A stretch of 64,000 nt of DNA from Penium margaritaceum (lineage: Eukaryota; Streptophyta; Zygnematophyceae; Desmidiales; Peniaceae): contig SZWC01000573.1 in the NCBI GenBank assembly GCA_023375785.1, positions 138,971-202,970 of the forward strand. The letters are read 5' to 3'. Shown one piece after another: positions 34,182 to 46,005 of this stretch (positions within the stretch are counted from its first letter, which is position 1; each line of letters starts with the position of its first letter). The notes beneath the pieces were generated by a model that worked only from the letters and a program-made list of their open reading frames with translations, had not been told where the DNA came from and made no database searches. The position numbers and the translations under genes are program-made.

Positions 34182-36460
34182 CTACATGCCTAGCTTAACA
34201 ATAGCAGAGCAGGAGCGATGCATCTTACCCTGCGCACAGTAAAGACAACCAGATGGACAAGGTGAAGGACGAGGACAGGCCAACAACGGACTGAAGACAG
34301 AGCATGCTGGTGATAGCATCAGTGTGCACATGGCCAAGACAGTGATGCAAGAGCTAGACATCATCAGGGGAGAGAGAGTGTGCGACATGGACAAGAGAAG
34401 AGTCAACAGTGGAGGCATAGGGAGCAAGAAGAGGCATACGGTATAGCTTGTCACACTCCCCCCCCCCCCGCAAGACATCATGACCGGAGGAACAAAGACT
34501 GATTGTGCCAACATCATGATTGGCAGAGACATCCATGTCCTGATCGTCTAAGGTGGTCACCGACAGCAAATAAAGTTCCAAGGAAGGCACGTACAGAATG
34601 CCAGGCAATAATAGTGGACCACTGGGTTCAACAAAAGGGACAATGGCAACACCCTGGACGGGAAGTAATTGGCCGGACCCATTGTGCATAAAGCGAACGG
34701 GGCCGGCTGGACGGAAGAAGACAAAGGAGGAATGGATAGATTTCATGTTGTAGGTGGCTTCAGACTCAAGGATCTAAAGGCCACCAAAGACACGAACATG
34801 GGGAAGAACGCTACAGGTTGCCACAGTGCCAACAAGAGGTGGAGAGGAGGCACACACAGCAATACAAGGAGGGAGAATGAGATGCTGCCAATGCTTGACG
34901 CACGGGGCAGATGCGGACAAAAACCCGAGGACGTGACCGGGGGGTCTCCACGAAGGACAAGGTCAGTATGACAGGCAAGACCACTGGCCAACGAAGGCAC
35001 ACTCTCACCTCCCTGATCACAAAGGTGAAGGTTCCGGAGGAATGTTTGCTCCAACTAGCGCTCGCCGTCAACGAATGGTGTAAACGAGGGAGAAGACGGC
35101 CCCGAGGGAGGAGGATGCCACGGAGGAGGGACGTAGGCCGGGAAAGGTGGTCTAGCATAGACGGGGGCTCAACAGGGTGGTGACCACCCTTAAGGATACG
35201 GGGTGGAACGAGGAGCGGAGGGAACACCAGCGCTGGAGTAGGCATGCGTAGAGGAGGAACAGGTAGATCGAGAGGAGGCGCTAGAGCTGGAGGTGATAGC
35301 GGAGGAAGAGGAAGAGCCACTGGTGCATGTGGAATGAGCACGCATGGTACGTACAAGGCACAGGTCGTCAGGGGGCGCAGTGAAATCCTGAATGGACCAC
35401 CGAATGCTTGGAGGATCCACAGTTCCAGCACACCACCTCACGAGGAACAAGAGATTGTGTAGTGGCTTTGGCCTTCTCCTTTCCTTGTCCATGACCTCAT
35501 CCATGTCCATGGCCCTGAGAGGCGAGAGCTGTTGCTATAGACATCAAGGATAAAGTGGAGGTAGAGGAGGAAGAGTAGGCACTGGCAGAGGAAGAAGATG
35601 ATGCATCAGTGACAACGACAACCCCTGCCAGTTCTGTATGGTGAAGATGATTGTTCTGGAGACTGGTCAACCTGGCAGCAAGCCTCTCCGCGGTGAAGTC
35701 CCAGAGGGCACCAACACGAGGTGGGGACTTGGGGGGTACGGGCTGCCAGGCTAGACGCTGCAGCTCATCACCTTGGATGTCGCGAAGAAGGACAGAATTG
35801 CAGGGATCAACCCATTGACCATCGTGTGCATAGACTACAGCTGACCTTGTGATGTCTTGCCAAGCTCGCAAAGTAGTTTGAGCCCGCGGGCTCAATATGC
35901 ATCAGCCGATTGTCCATAGGCATCAAGAGCTTGTTGAACTGCATGGTGAGGGCACTCTAAGCCGCCTGGCCAGTGACGGTGGTGTGACTGCGAAGCAAAG
36001 TGTATGCAGGACAGGGTCTGCCAAACGTTGAACATTGGGGTCAGAATTTTAGGTGCCGACATCGTTGACAAGTGTCTCTAGCGCGATAGCAACAAGGGTG
36101 CAGACAGTGCGAGCGGACTCATCTGTGACATGTGTAAAAGGCGGGACAGCTAGGGAATAAGACTCCCACAAATGTTCCCCCAGAGCCCAGGCACTAAAGC
36201 GAGTCTTCCAGGAGAACACAACAAGCACAATGAAAAGGATGGGAAGCTAGGAGAATAAATCATGCTGGTGGGAGACAACAATGGGGTTGGCAGCAGAAGG
36301 AGTGGTGGCAGAGTTCACGACAACGGTGCTAGCAATGGATAGTGTGGAAATGGCACCAGCACTAGTGTCAGTAGTAGCAGCAGTGGATGGGACTGGCATT
36401 GCAGGGGGGTGCTGGCACTAGTGGGTGTGGATGAACCGTCAAGGATGCCTACCCTTCACT
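34182..36460 (-). pseudogene. Copia-E gag, knuckle, protease and GAG-pre-integrase remains
   Basis: On the minus strand gag reads WALGEHLWESYSLAVPPF near 36160, comparable with the GEGLWPFYVLPF region of Copia-B. A Cys/His knuckle (CWNCGSSKHS near 35430) follows, then a Ser-rich stretch. Protease-side wording is GSGQLLPVQGVAIVPF and YVPSLELYLLSVTTLD (34540-34690). GAG-pre-integrase CLYCAQGKMHRSC lies near 34225. It is broken. Confidence 0.75.
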
Positions 36461-36467
36461 TTACCAA

Positions 36468-37122
36468 TGTTTGGGACAGTCAATGGACACCAATGGTGAA
36501 GAGTGTGGAACACAAGGATCGCGGATGTGAGTGGACATAGCTCGTCACATTCAGTAGAACTGAATCAAAACACGTTTTTGGTTAGCTTAGTGAGATTAAA
36601 TCAGATCCTTATAGCCACTGTTATAACCTTTTCAACACATCCAAGCATGCCCGATTGGAGCAGTAGAGCCCCTGCTACGGCCATCGAAGCAACCCGTGGT
36701 GGAGCCGTCCACCTTGCCTTGCACTCTAGGCAACGGGAGGCGCTTCGATGGTGACCTGTTGGAGCACCTTTTCTCACTTAGAAGTCAGGGAGAACTTCAC
36801 CCTGGTCAAGGAGAATCATCTGGTTGCTTCCTTTATGACCTTGGTGCATTTGGAGCTTTTTAGAGTTGAGCTCAGATCACCTGTGGTGGATTATCGCGCC
36901 ACCCATGGCTTGTACCATATTCCACCCGCCCAGCACCTAAACTTTGGGCCACGTTAACTTTGTGAAGACTCACTCAAACCGAGTGATTCAAAGCTCAATC
37001 TTCCATGGAAATATCCAAGAAATCCAAATATAAACTTAGATTAGGTGTTCGACTAATCATCACTGGTTGAACCAGAGATGACAATCAACCGCATACATGG
37101 CAAGGAGCATACCATGTCAACA
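36468..37122 (-). repeat. 3' LTR of Copia-C
   Basis: It starts on the minus strand at 37122 with TGTTGACATGG after the purine tract AAGGAGGAGA, and ends near CCAAACA at 36468. It is homologous to 41198-42635 without that copy's insertion. Confidence 0.87.
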
Positions 37123-37175
37123 ATCTCCTCCTTGCACCGCAGCCTTGATGCCCTGTCCTTGGAATCTATAGCATT

Positions 37176-38007
37176 TCAAACCTCACAGCATAGACCAAGC
37201 TCCATGCACCTTGTGTCGTGCCTGTTCTTTGGCTGTGCCTTGGTCATGGAATTGGTGAGCATGCGCTTAGTGCCACAATGGACGATAGCCACATCTGCCT
37301 TCACTACCAAGTCTTGTGCATGGTGATGCCGGATCTTGATGTGCTCAGTCCTCTTGTGCAGCACAGGGTTCTGGGTGAGGCTGATGGCATTCATGTTTTC
37401 CACATTGAGTACCACCGGCTTCCTTTGTGGCATCCCAATCTCCTTTAGTAGCCGTCGTAGTCACACCACCTCCTTTGCAGCTTCGTCGAGCGCGATGCAC
37501 TCCGCTTCAGTGCTGGAAAGTGTCGCATAGTCTTGCTTCCTACTTGCCCATGAAACTGATACACCACAAAGCACAAACACATGACCCAAAATTTTCTTTC
37601 ATCCACATCACCAGCCCAGTTGGTATCGGAGTAGCCAACCAACTCATGGGTGTTGTCTCGTGCTCCCCCTCCAAAGATGAGTCGCAACTGTTTTGTCGCC
37701 TTGAGATAGCGGAGGATCCGCTTCACCGCTTGCCAATGCAGTGGCCCAGGGTCAGCAACAAGGTGGCTCACTTGGCCCTCCACAAAGGCCAGATCAGTTT
37801 GCGATGCCACCATGGCCTACATGATGCACCCCACTTCAGACTGGTATGGCACACTTGCCATCTCCTCCTTCTCCTCATCCGTGCTCGGCTCCACGCTTCA
37901 GCTTAGCTCACATGTGGTGGTCATGGGTGTGTCGATGGGGTTTCACTCCTCCATTTTGTAGCGACGGAGCACCTCTTGCACATACTTTGCCTGCCCCAAC
38001 TATAGCA
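37176..38007 (-). pseudogene. Copia-C RNase H remains
   Basis: The minus strand reads VKRILRYLKATKQLRLIFGG and GYSDTNWAGDVDERK (near 37640), then a tail with HIKIRHHHAQDLVVK (near 37350), the usual copia RNase H end. Confidence 0.85.
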
Positions 38008-38009
38008 TA

Positions 38010-38512
38010 CCCTACTAATCTTTAATTTTGATGATAAATATATATGAGGAAAAACCTTTATTTCGTCGTCGAAAGTTTAGGGTCTACACTAATTGTTTTC
38101 ATTTTGTGACAGCTAAGAAAATAATGACAAGAACCCAGGGTATTCACACGTGTATTGTAATTTGATGAGTCTTAACTAGAATCAGCCACAGTCTCGGTGC
38201 ATGTCCGGCTTGTGGGCCAGATTTGTGTGGCTGACTAGCACTGTCAGACCAGCCTGACGTGTCACATCGAGCACTTTTGCTCGATCTGACGCACCAGGCT
38301 GGTCAATCACGAATTTCGCGCCAGTCTAGCAAGGTGGATCGTCGAGACTGGCAGGGCTGAACCTGTTCGATGTCGAATTTACGGAGCAGGTGTTTTCGTT
38401 GAACGAATGTTTAGGTACCACCCAAATAACTTCTTTTCATGAAAATCTTGAATGAAATCAAAGATAACTTAACTCACATTTTTATAAAGATCGAAATTAA
38501 AGATCAGTTGGG
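38010..38512. mobile_element. TA-flanked TIR DNA element, 503 bp (copy 2)
   Basis: The left end CCCTACTAATCTTTAATTTT and the inverted right end CCCAACTGATCTTTAATTTC are flanked by TA (38008-38009 and 38513-38514). It interrupts the RT-RNase H region of Copia-C. The ends resemble copy 1 (CCCTA, then CTTTRATTT, then GATGAT) and the GTACCACC motif is shared, so it is the same family, more diverged. No transposase is encoded. Confidence 0.8.
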
Positions 38513-38514
38513 TA

Positions 38515-41190
38515 CGTGTCTTGCGGTCCCTCTTCATGGCAATGCCAAGGTAGTACTCGAGCTTGCCTGTATCGGTCATTTTGCACTGACCGTCCAGCTG
38601 CCGCTTCAGGTTCACCAACTCCTCCAGTTCCGATGACACGAGGATGGGGTCATCCATGTAGAGAACCACGATCTGGTACAACCCTGGCTGCTTCTGCACA
38701 TACACATTGTGACCCCCCTTACAACGCTTGAAGCCAAGCTCGGCCATGAAGCCGTCCATTTTCAGGTACCACATGAATCGCGCTTGTTTCAACTTGTAAA
38801 GTGCCTTGCGAAGCCGACACACCTTTCCTGGCGGCACATCCACTCCCTCCTGCACCTCCATGAGAACCTCCTTGTCCACTTTGTCATTGAGGAATGCGGT
38901 TTTCATGTCCATTTGATGGACTTCATAGTCAAGAGCTGCCGCCACAAAGAGGATGGTACGGATGGAGGCAAATTTCACCAATGGTGTGAAGGTTTTGTCG
39001 TGCTGTTCACCCTTGTGTTGGGTGTCTCCTTTTGCAACCAGCTATGCCTTGTACCTCTCCACCTTTCCCTCCTTGGCGAGCTTCTTCTTGAAGATCCACT
39101 TGGAGGTGATGATCTTTACGCTCTCCGGTCTATCGATCAGCTGCCAAGTATCATTCTCTTAATGAGAGGTGAGCTATGATTTTATAACTCTCTTCCACTA
39201 AGCTCTATCCTTCCACTACAATGCCTCCATTATGGTCTCGGGCTCCACTTGCACAAAGAATGCTTGAACGAATCTAGTGTAGATGCCCTCCGTGACATTG
39301 TACCATTTTGCCGTCCTCCTTGCACTTGTGCTTCTTAGAGGCTATTATTGTTGAGGCTGCTGTGGCTGTTGGTGTTGCTACTGCTCACTCGCAGTGCCAC
39401 TCACACCGCTAGCCTGCTCCCCCTCTCTCAAGGACCATGAAGATACGGGCTCACTCCCCACCTCCTCATTTAGGTCCACTGCTGCCGGCGCTTTGGACTC
39501 ATTTTCTGACTCAACTGTATGAATATTAGCATCTCTCCCATCCCCTGACCGGGATGGTTCTGACCGGTTGGGGCCGCTCGGGCATCACCCTCTTTTGCAT
39601 CCATTGGTGCCTCCCCCTTGAGGAGTAGTAGCCACTCCCCCCGCTTGGAGAGACCCGCATCCTTGTCCATCCAACAACTGTCCTCGTTGAACGTGATATC
39701 ATGAATCTTCACGATCAGTTGCCTCTTTGGGTGGAAGAGCCGGTACGCATTGCCCCCGCTCTTGTAGCCAACGAAGATGCATCCACGAGTCCACGGGTCG
39801 AGCTTGCCCCGCCCCTCCCATACCTGCACAACAGCACGTGCAAGTCAACCAAAGGTGTGGAGGTGAGCCACAGTTGACTTCCTCCCGCTCGACACTTCTT
39901 GTGGCGTCGTCCACACCTTAGACTCCGCATCTTTTAGCCGCTTAGTCAGTATCAGGTTCATGGTGAACGCCGCTGTCCGCGCCGCCTCATCCCAACTCCG
40001 CTCCGCGAGGTCGACATCCCTCAACATGGACCGGACCATGTCGAGGATGATACGGTTTGCCCTCTTGGCGATGCTGTTTTGTTGCAGAGAATGAGGATCA
40101 AATGGTCCATACACATCTATGTGTGCCATCTCCAACTTTGTTGATGCACGCATTCCTTTGCTATCAAACGGTTGGCGTGTCGCCTTGCCGACCACACGTG
40201 GCTTGCACATGGCATTCTTGGCTGCTTTGAGGCTCTTGACCTCAAGGCCCTAGACCACTTCCTTCTTTGCCATTTTCCTCATGGTTGAAAGAGCGATGTG
40301 GAACAAGCGGCGGTGCCACATGTCCAGGTCTCTATCGTATTCCTTCGTAATGTGGATAATGTCGGAACCCAGCCGGCTGCCTAGGATCTTTGCATACAGC
40401 AGGTATAAGTCGTCCTCTCACTTTCCACATGCAATCACCTCACCGTCCCCCTTTTTCCAGATGATGGCCTCCTTCTTGCTGAAGAGCACCTTGAGCCCCT
40501 TGTCGATAAGGCGGCTCACTGACAACAGATCTTTCCCAAAGTTGGACAAGTGGAGCACGTCGTGAATTGTGCTCGTGACAGCCTCTCCGTCTACATCCAC
40601 CTCAATGCGAACATTGCCTTCACCGGCAGCCAACTCTCTTTTGCCATTGGCCACCGTCATGTGCTGCTCTGAGGCACCATAGGTGACGAATGCCGCCTGT
40701 TTAATTTACGAGAGATAGCCCGATCCAGAGTCAATCACGGTGACTCCCAGATCTGTGAAGTCGGTGGAATCTGGTGACATCATTGCGTGGTCATCCCTCT
40801 TTCTAGCCTTTTCCGGCTGATCCGACTTCCTGTTGGGGCAATTGCGTGCATAGTGGCCTTGTTTTCCACACCCATAGCACTCCCATTTCCCGTCACCTTT
40901 CTTGGTCTCATACTTGGCACCCTTCACCTTCTTGTCTCCCCCTCCACCTTGAGGGCGGACGGCATAGGTAGAACTTGATGTTACCCCACTCTCTTTCCCA
41001 CGACACTGCATCCATTCATTGCGCATGTACTCATCCATCTTCGGGTACTTCAGCTCATTGGTGGACCAGCCACCTACGACGGTGATCATGGGACTCTAAT
41101 TGTTCGACAAGGCCAGGAGGAGGATCATGGCTTGTAGCTAGCACTAGTTGGTGTTAGCGTTAGCTGCAACAAAGTGCACACTGTCACACG
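38515..41190 (-). pseudogene. Copia-C knuckle, protease, integrase and RT remains
   Basis: On the minus strand: CCHC knuckle CYGCGKQGHYARNCP (near 40870), then VTVIDSGSG at the protease active site (near 40730). HDVLHLSNFGKDLLSVSRL lies near 40530. Integrase pieces MAHIDVYGPF and QQNSIAKRANRIIL lie near 40060-40130. WTRGCIFVGYKSG lies near 39780. RT has QMDMKTAFLND, RKALYKLKQA and LYMDDPILVSS (near 38650). Copia order is clear. It is broken. Confidence 0.88.
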
Positions 41191-41197
41191 TTACCAA

Positions 41198-42635
41198 CGT
41201 TTGGAACAGTCAATGGACACCAATGGTGAAAAGTGTGGAGCACAAGGATTACAGATGTGAGTGGGCAAAACTCGTCACATTTAGTAGAACTGAATCGAAC
41301 CATATTCTGTTAGTGAGTATAGTAAGATTACATCAGATCCTTATAGCCTGTGTTCTAAGCTTTCCAAGAGTTAGAAAGAACAAGCCTGCATCCAAGCAGG
41401 CCCAAATCGGAGCATTAGAGCCCCTGCTATGGCCGTCGAAGTAACCCTTGGTGCAGCCGCCCACCTTGCCTTGCAGTGTATGTAAGGGGAGGTGCTTCGA
41501 CGGTGACCCGTCGGAGAGCCTTTCCTCGCCCAAAAGTCAAGGAGAAGTTCATCCTGGTCAAGGAGAATCATCTGGTTGCTTCCTCTATGGCCGTGGTACA
41601 TTTGGAGCCCATTGGAGTTCAAATCAGATCACCGGGGATGGATTATCCCACCACCCATGGCGGGTACCAGATTGCACCCGTCCAACACCCGAACTTTGGG
41701 CCAATTTAACATTCTGAATACTCACTCATTTGATCTTGCATGGAAGAGTCCAAGAAATCCAAATCTTAACTCAGGATACCCTAATGAACTTTGATTTCGA
41801 TGATTAATATTTATAACATGGTCGAATTTTGTCGAAAACGACTTTTCATCGAGTTTAAAAGTACCACCAAAATAATTCCAGAATGCAATGATCGAAATCA
41901 ACGTTCTACATGTAAATTTTCCACATCATGTTAACTGGGACCATGTACACAACTATACTGCCATACCTTTCTTTTCTTCTGGTGAACGAATTCCTTGGAA
42001 AGGTTTTTTCCGCGTGTACAAACACAGGAGCTCGAGTGGACAGTCAAGGTTGTCAGCTTGTGAGGGCGTCCAACTGGACGACGAGGCATTGGGGGACGTG
42101 CAGGAGGGCCCTGCCTGGTAGCTTGCATGAGCCTGCGTGTCCTCTCTTCTGGAGTAACCTTGGCGAGGAAGCGGTCCATTTTGAGACGTATCACTGGATC
42201 ATACACTGTCTGAAAAGTGTGACTGTCTGGCTAGAAGTGCATGCAGGCCAAAAGGTGGGCGTGGATAGGGTAGCTAGCAGCCGCAAATGCCGAGCCGTCA
42301 AACGTCCCCGCCTCGACTGTTCGCGTTCGCGCCATTCGACCGTTCAACCATTGGAATCCAAACGTTTGAAAAGGCCTCAACGTCAGTCTGTCGTCGAATT
42401 AAAAACATGTCCTGAAACAGTCGTCGAATTCAAGGGTCTCCCCACTGGTTTTTCGTCGAGTTTAAAGGTACCCCTGAAATAATTACTGACCTCTAAAAAA
42501 GTCGTCGATTTAATTATGCTTCTGCTAAATAATCAAAATCAATGTTCATTAGGGTAGGTGTTTGACCACTCCCTAGTGGTTGAACCAGGGAATACAATCA
42601 ATGGCACTCATGGCAAGGGTCCCACCATGTCAACA
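41198..42635 (-). repeat. 5' LTR of Copia-C, interrupted by a TIR element
   Basis: Minus strand starts TGTTGACATGG at 42635 and ends near CCAAACG at 41198. Removing the 776-bp insertion and one TA leaves about 660 bp, matching the 655-bp LTR at 36468-37122. Confidence 0.85.
41779..42554. mobile_element. TA-flanked TIR DNA element, 776 bp (copy 1)
   Basis: The left end CCCTAATGAACTTTGATTTC and the inverted right end CCCTAATGAACATTGATTTT match over about 28 bp with three differences. TA flanks both sides (41777-41778 and 42555-42556). The other LTR of Copia-C lacks the insert and has a single TA at the site. It has no transposase frame, so it is a non-autonomous MITE-like element, possibly Tc1/mariner-mobilised judging from the TA duplication. 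Internal TCGTCGA- and GTACCAC-like motifs recur near both ends and in copy 2. Confidence 0.85.
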
Positions 42636-43049
42636 GGAGGCACTTGACAACAACATCATCAGTGAAGGCAGCGCGATTGTCATTAATGACCTTGAAGTGG
42701 TCTTCAGCCTCCTGCTGAGCCTCGTGAGCAAGGGTCAGCTGGCGTTGCAGGTCTGCTATGACTGAATCGTCATCACCAAGCATATCGACGACAACGGGGC
42801 CCTGCCAGACAAGTTATGGCAGAGTTTCCCTTGCCCAAGTATGCATGGGAAAAGTGGGGGTGCCTTGAGGTAGAAGGTCAGAAGCTGCATGACAACACAC
42901 CCGGAGTCAGAAATACAAGCCAGCGCAAGAGAAGCAGGGATAGAGGACAGGCAGATACATCACGCAAAGGAGGAGATCATGAGAAAGTATAAGGTGATGA
43001 GTTGCATCAAAACGGAAGGAGAGGAGGAACTGTAGCCGCTGAAGCGTCA

Positions 43050-44350
43050 TAGAGAATGGAGATGGTAGAAGCATCAGGAACCACCAGAGCAAGTGCCGCG
43101 GTCGCAAAGGCTACCCCTAGGGTGGTGAAGACAGCTACGATGGAGTTGGCCACTATGGCAAGGTTGGATGTCGCAGATGGATTTTATGCTGATGTAGTGA
43201 AAGCTGCTCCTGTACAGGTGCGGATGGAGGCTATAACTGTTGCAGTGGCAGCCATAGCTGATGTAGTGGCGGATGTGATGGTGCATACTGCTGCAAAGAT
43301 CCACGTGCCTACGTCCACACAACGGCTATAACAATATGCCCGACAACAACTGCTACCTCAATGTAGGCCTCAATTGTGCACCCGGCAGATGTAGAGGTAG
43401 GTATGCGTGAGGCTCTAGCGGCTGCTGCAAAGGTGGTGATGGCAGCTACAACAGCGTCTATGATAGTGGAAGTTATGCATGTCACTGCACTTATAAGACT
43501 AACCACGTCCTGTCTGAACGCTGTTTAGAGCTGAGTAGAAGTTACGTCCTGCTCTGGAGTGGGGTGTAGCTGTGAGTTCCTCCTCCTCCCAGGAGAGAAA
43601 GGGGGGGAAACACTTACCAGACGTTGACGATTTATCTGCGATGATGGCGTAGAGACTGGCTTGGACACTCAATCGTTGCTCATCACAATGTGACAACGTG
43701 TTTGGCATTGCCCCGACCTCCCCTAACAGCATGCACCGAGTGGCACGCGATGGGGATGTCATGCTGAGCTAGTAATGCAGCCGGTACAACATCGCTGCTG
43801 CGACTGGTGGCTGCTACTACAGCTGCCTCTGCTAAGACATTTATAGGTGCTGTGGTAACCAATGCCACACTTCAGTATTTGCTTCTGCTGCTACTGTTAA
43901 GGTTGCAGATGCCACAGTTATTGCGGCTGCTGGTGCGGCACCCACGGTTGTTTCTAACACTGTTGCTACTACTCCAACTACTGCTGCCCTGACGATACGC
44001 CTCCTCTGGCAGCTGCAGCAGCTGTCAATGCTGCTGTTATTATTGCTTGTTGCAGCTGCTGCCACCGGGACAGCTGCGGATAATGCAATCGTAGCAGTGC
44101 TAATGGGAACGGAGCTGTTTTAGGTGGCATAGTTGCTGCGGCAACTGGTGTTGCGGCCGTGGCCATTGCTAACTCTGTTGTTGCTGCTATAGCTGCTGCT
44201 GCCATGACGATATGGCTCCTGTGGTACATGCAGCTGCAATCAATGTTGCTGCTGTTGCTGCATTTTGCGGCTGCTGCCACGGGCACAATTGAGGGCAATG
44301 TCATCATAATTGTAGCAGTTCTTATGCAAATGGAGTTGCTGTTGCGCTGA
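43050..44350 (-). repeat. AGC/GCT-rich leader of Copia-E
   Basis: Triplets of AGC, AAC and AGT type (seen as GCTGCT and GTTGCT on the plus strand) dominate. Ala, Leu or Ser runs in various frames are compositional. The position matches the AGC-rich leader of Copia-B. Confidence 0.7.
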
Positions 44351-44795
44351 TGCGGTGGGAGGTGTCCGTGCAGGCTGGCAGGGGCGCCGAGCTACAAATG
44401 CAGGTCTAGATAACAAAGGAAGCGGCAATGGGTGGATGAAGACCCGCGGGAGATGACAAAGGACAAACACTTCAAGGAGCTGCTGCTATTGGCCAAGAGG
44501 TTGGCAACAGCAGCAAGATTCTCTTGTTGACTAGAGTCGAGTGTTCCAAGTCAAGGGTGCAACGGATGTGGGGCGGCAACCAGGATGTGGTGCGGAGATA
44601 CTGCAGGTATGGATCAACCCCGCAGAGTGGGGGTGTCCTCCCTGAGACCAGGTGGGGACACGAGTCAGAGCCAACTACTAGAGCGTAGGGGTGGATGAAG
44701 GAGGGGCGGAGGAAGCAACGGGGGCGGCGCCGAACCATCGCCCTATGGATAGGATCGTGCGATTGCTTGCGAGCGCAACACACTCTCTCACACTA

Positions 44796-44806
44796 CTCTG
44801 ATACCA
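44796..44806 (-). other. primer-binding site of Copia-E
   Basis: The minus strand reads TGGTATCAGAG, the initiator-Met-tRNA complement, immediately after the LTR. Confidence 0.8.
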
Positions 44807-45232
44807 GTAGGTAACTGTCCTTGGTGTGTATGAGAGAGGGCAGTGAATGTGTAGAAGGAGAGCCTAGAAAGGCAAGACGCCATAGATTAGGAGCTATGGT
44901 TAATCACCTCAAATTCGCGCACTTGTTGATCAGTGTATGAAGAAGTGCACTCTTGTATACAAACATTTTTCACAAAACATCCACATGAATGCATGACAAC
45001 AAAGCCCATGTGTACATTCATTGTATAGAATGAAAGCTTTAATGCGCTCTATGTGATGTATCGTAGCTTATGCTAACCATCCACGTTCACTAGTTTGTTC
45101 ACTTCCCAATACACTTGTTGATACACAGTTTCAGGGATGAGGCAATTGGTCATACATGTAGATTAGGGTTTCTCCATTTGACAGCCAAGAGAGGCAAGAA
45201 GTGACAAGTAACACAGTACATAGGTGCTAACA
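44807..45232 (-). repeat. 5' LTR of Copia-E
   Basis: Minus-strand sequence from TGTTAGCACC (starting at 45232) to GTTACCTAC (ending at 44807) lies right before a primer-binding site. Its length is about 426 bp. The G homopolymer and gap follow a few bases beyond its outer end. Confidence 0.7.
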
Positions 45233-45238
45233 GCAAGA

Positions 45239-45476
45239 GGGGGGGGGGGGGGGGGNNNNNNNNNNNNNNNNNNNNNNNNNNNNNNNNNNNNNNNNNNNNN
45301 NNNNNNNNNNNNNNNNNNNNNNNNNNNNNNNNNNNNNNNNNNNNNNNNNNNNNNNNNNNNNNNNNNNNNNNNNNNNNNNNNNNNNNNNNNNNNNNNNNNN
45401 NNNNNNNNNNNNNNNNNNNNNNNNNNNNNNNNNNNNNNNNNNNNNNNNNNNNNNNNNNNNGGGGGGGGGGGGGGGG
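45239..45476. other. gap (205 N) inside a G homopolymer
   Basis: Runs of G (45239-45255 and 45461-45476) border Ns 45256-45460. The homopolymer probably stopped the assembly. Confidence 0.97.
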
Positions 45477-46005
45477 AGCGAGTGAGTAAGCAAGCGGTGA
45501 GCTCGCTCTAGCTCGTTATCCCCTCATGTGGTGGATCCGAACTACCCAACCACTGGTTTGGGAAACCAGTCAAATGTGTCACCAGCTGAGACACCTGCTG
45601 AAACCAGGTTTGTGCAAGCACCTGACTCGAATAACAACAAGCATTTGGCATGAGATCAAATAAAAACCGGTCAAAAACTCTTGTGCACTTTCTCCGAGTT
45701 GTCATGTAGCCACGTCACTATGACGAAGCGGCCCGTAGAGCCGTTTATCTCTTGGCCAGTCACTTGCATCAGTGAGGAGAGTGTGCCACGGGGCCAGAGG
45801 TCAATGTGTGGTAACGGCACGTAACCAACACACAGATTAGGGCTAGTCCGGCCTTCATTAGAATGAAAAAACAACACACTTGAATCTGTTTTCATACCTT
45901 CATCTCAATACATTGACTCCATTCAACCCATGGAGTACTACGTTAAGTCAAGTCTTCCTCATTACCTCTCTTGATATGCATGTTCATTCGTTTTGTTTTT
46001 GTATT
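45477..46005 (-). other. unassigned DNA with a 74-residue ATG frame
   Basis: A minus-strand frame from ATG 45895 to 45671 begins MKTDSSVLFFHSNEGRTS and contains VTGQEINGSTGRFVIVTWLH. It looks less random than its neighbours but matches no family I can name. It could be a decayed exon or element sequence. Nothing else is seen here. Confidence 0.3.

Larger units (their letters stand above)
36468..42635 (-). mobile_element. copia fossil, Copia-C, minus strand, with two TIR insertions
   Basis: LTRs at 41198-42635 (with a 776-bp insertion) and 36468-37122 bracket, on the minus strand, a CCHC knuckle, protease, integrase, RT and RNase H. It sits between two parts of Copia-E gag, so it probably inserted there, though no target duplication was seen. 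The two LTRs are visibly diverged. The element is broken in many places. Confidence 0.85.
34182..45232 (-). mobile_element. copia fossil, Copia-E, minus strand, split by Copia-C
   Basis: On the minus strand an LTR (45232 to 44807) is followed by a primer-binding site, a GCT/AGC-rich leader (44350 to 43050) and the start of gag (to about 42640). After the Copia-C insertion come more gag, a Cys/His knuckle, protease and GAG-pre-integrase, ending near 34182 beside the CA arrays. Its gag and protease wording resembles Copia-B, so it is a diverged relative. It is broken and old. Confidence 0.72.
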
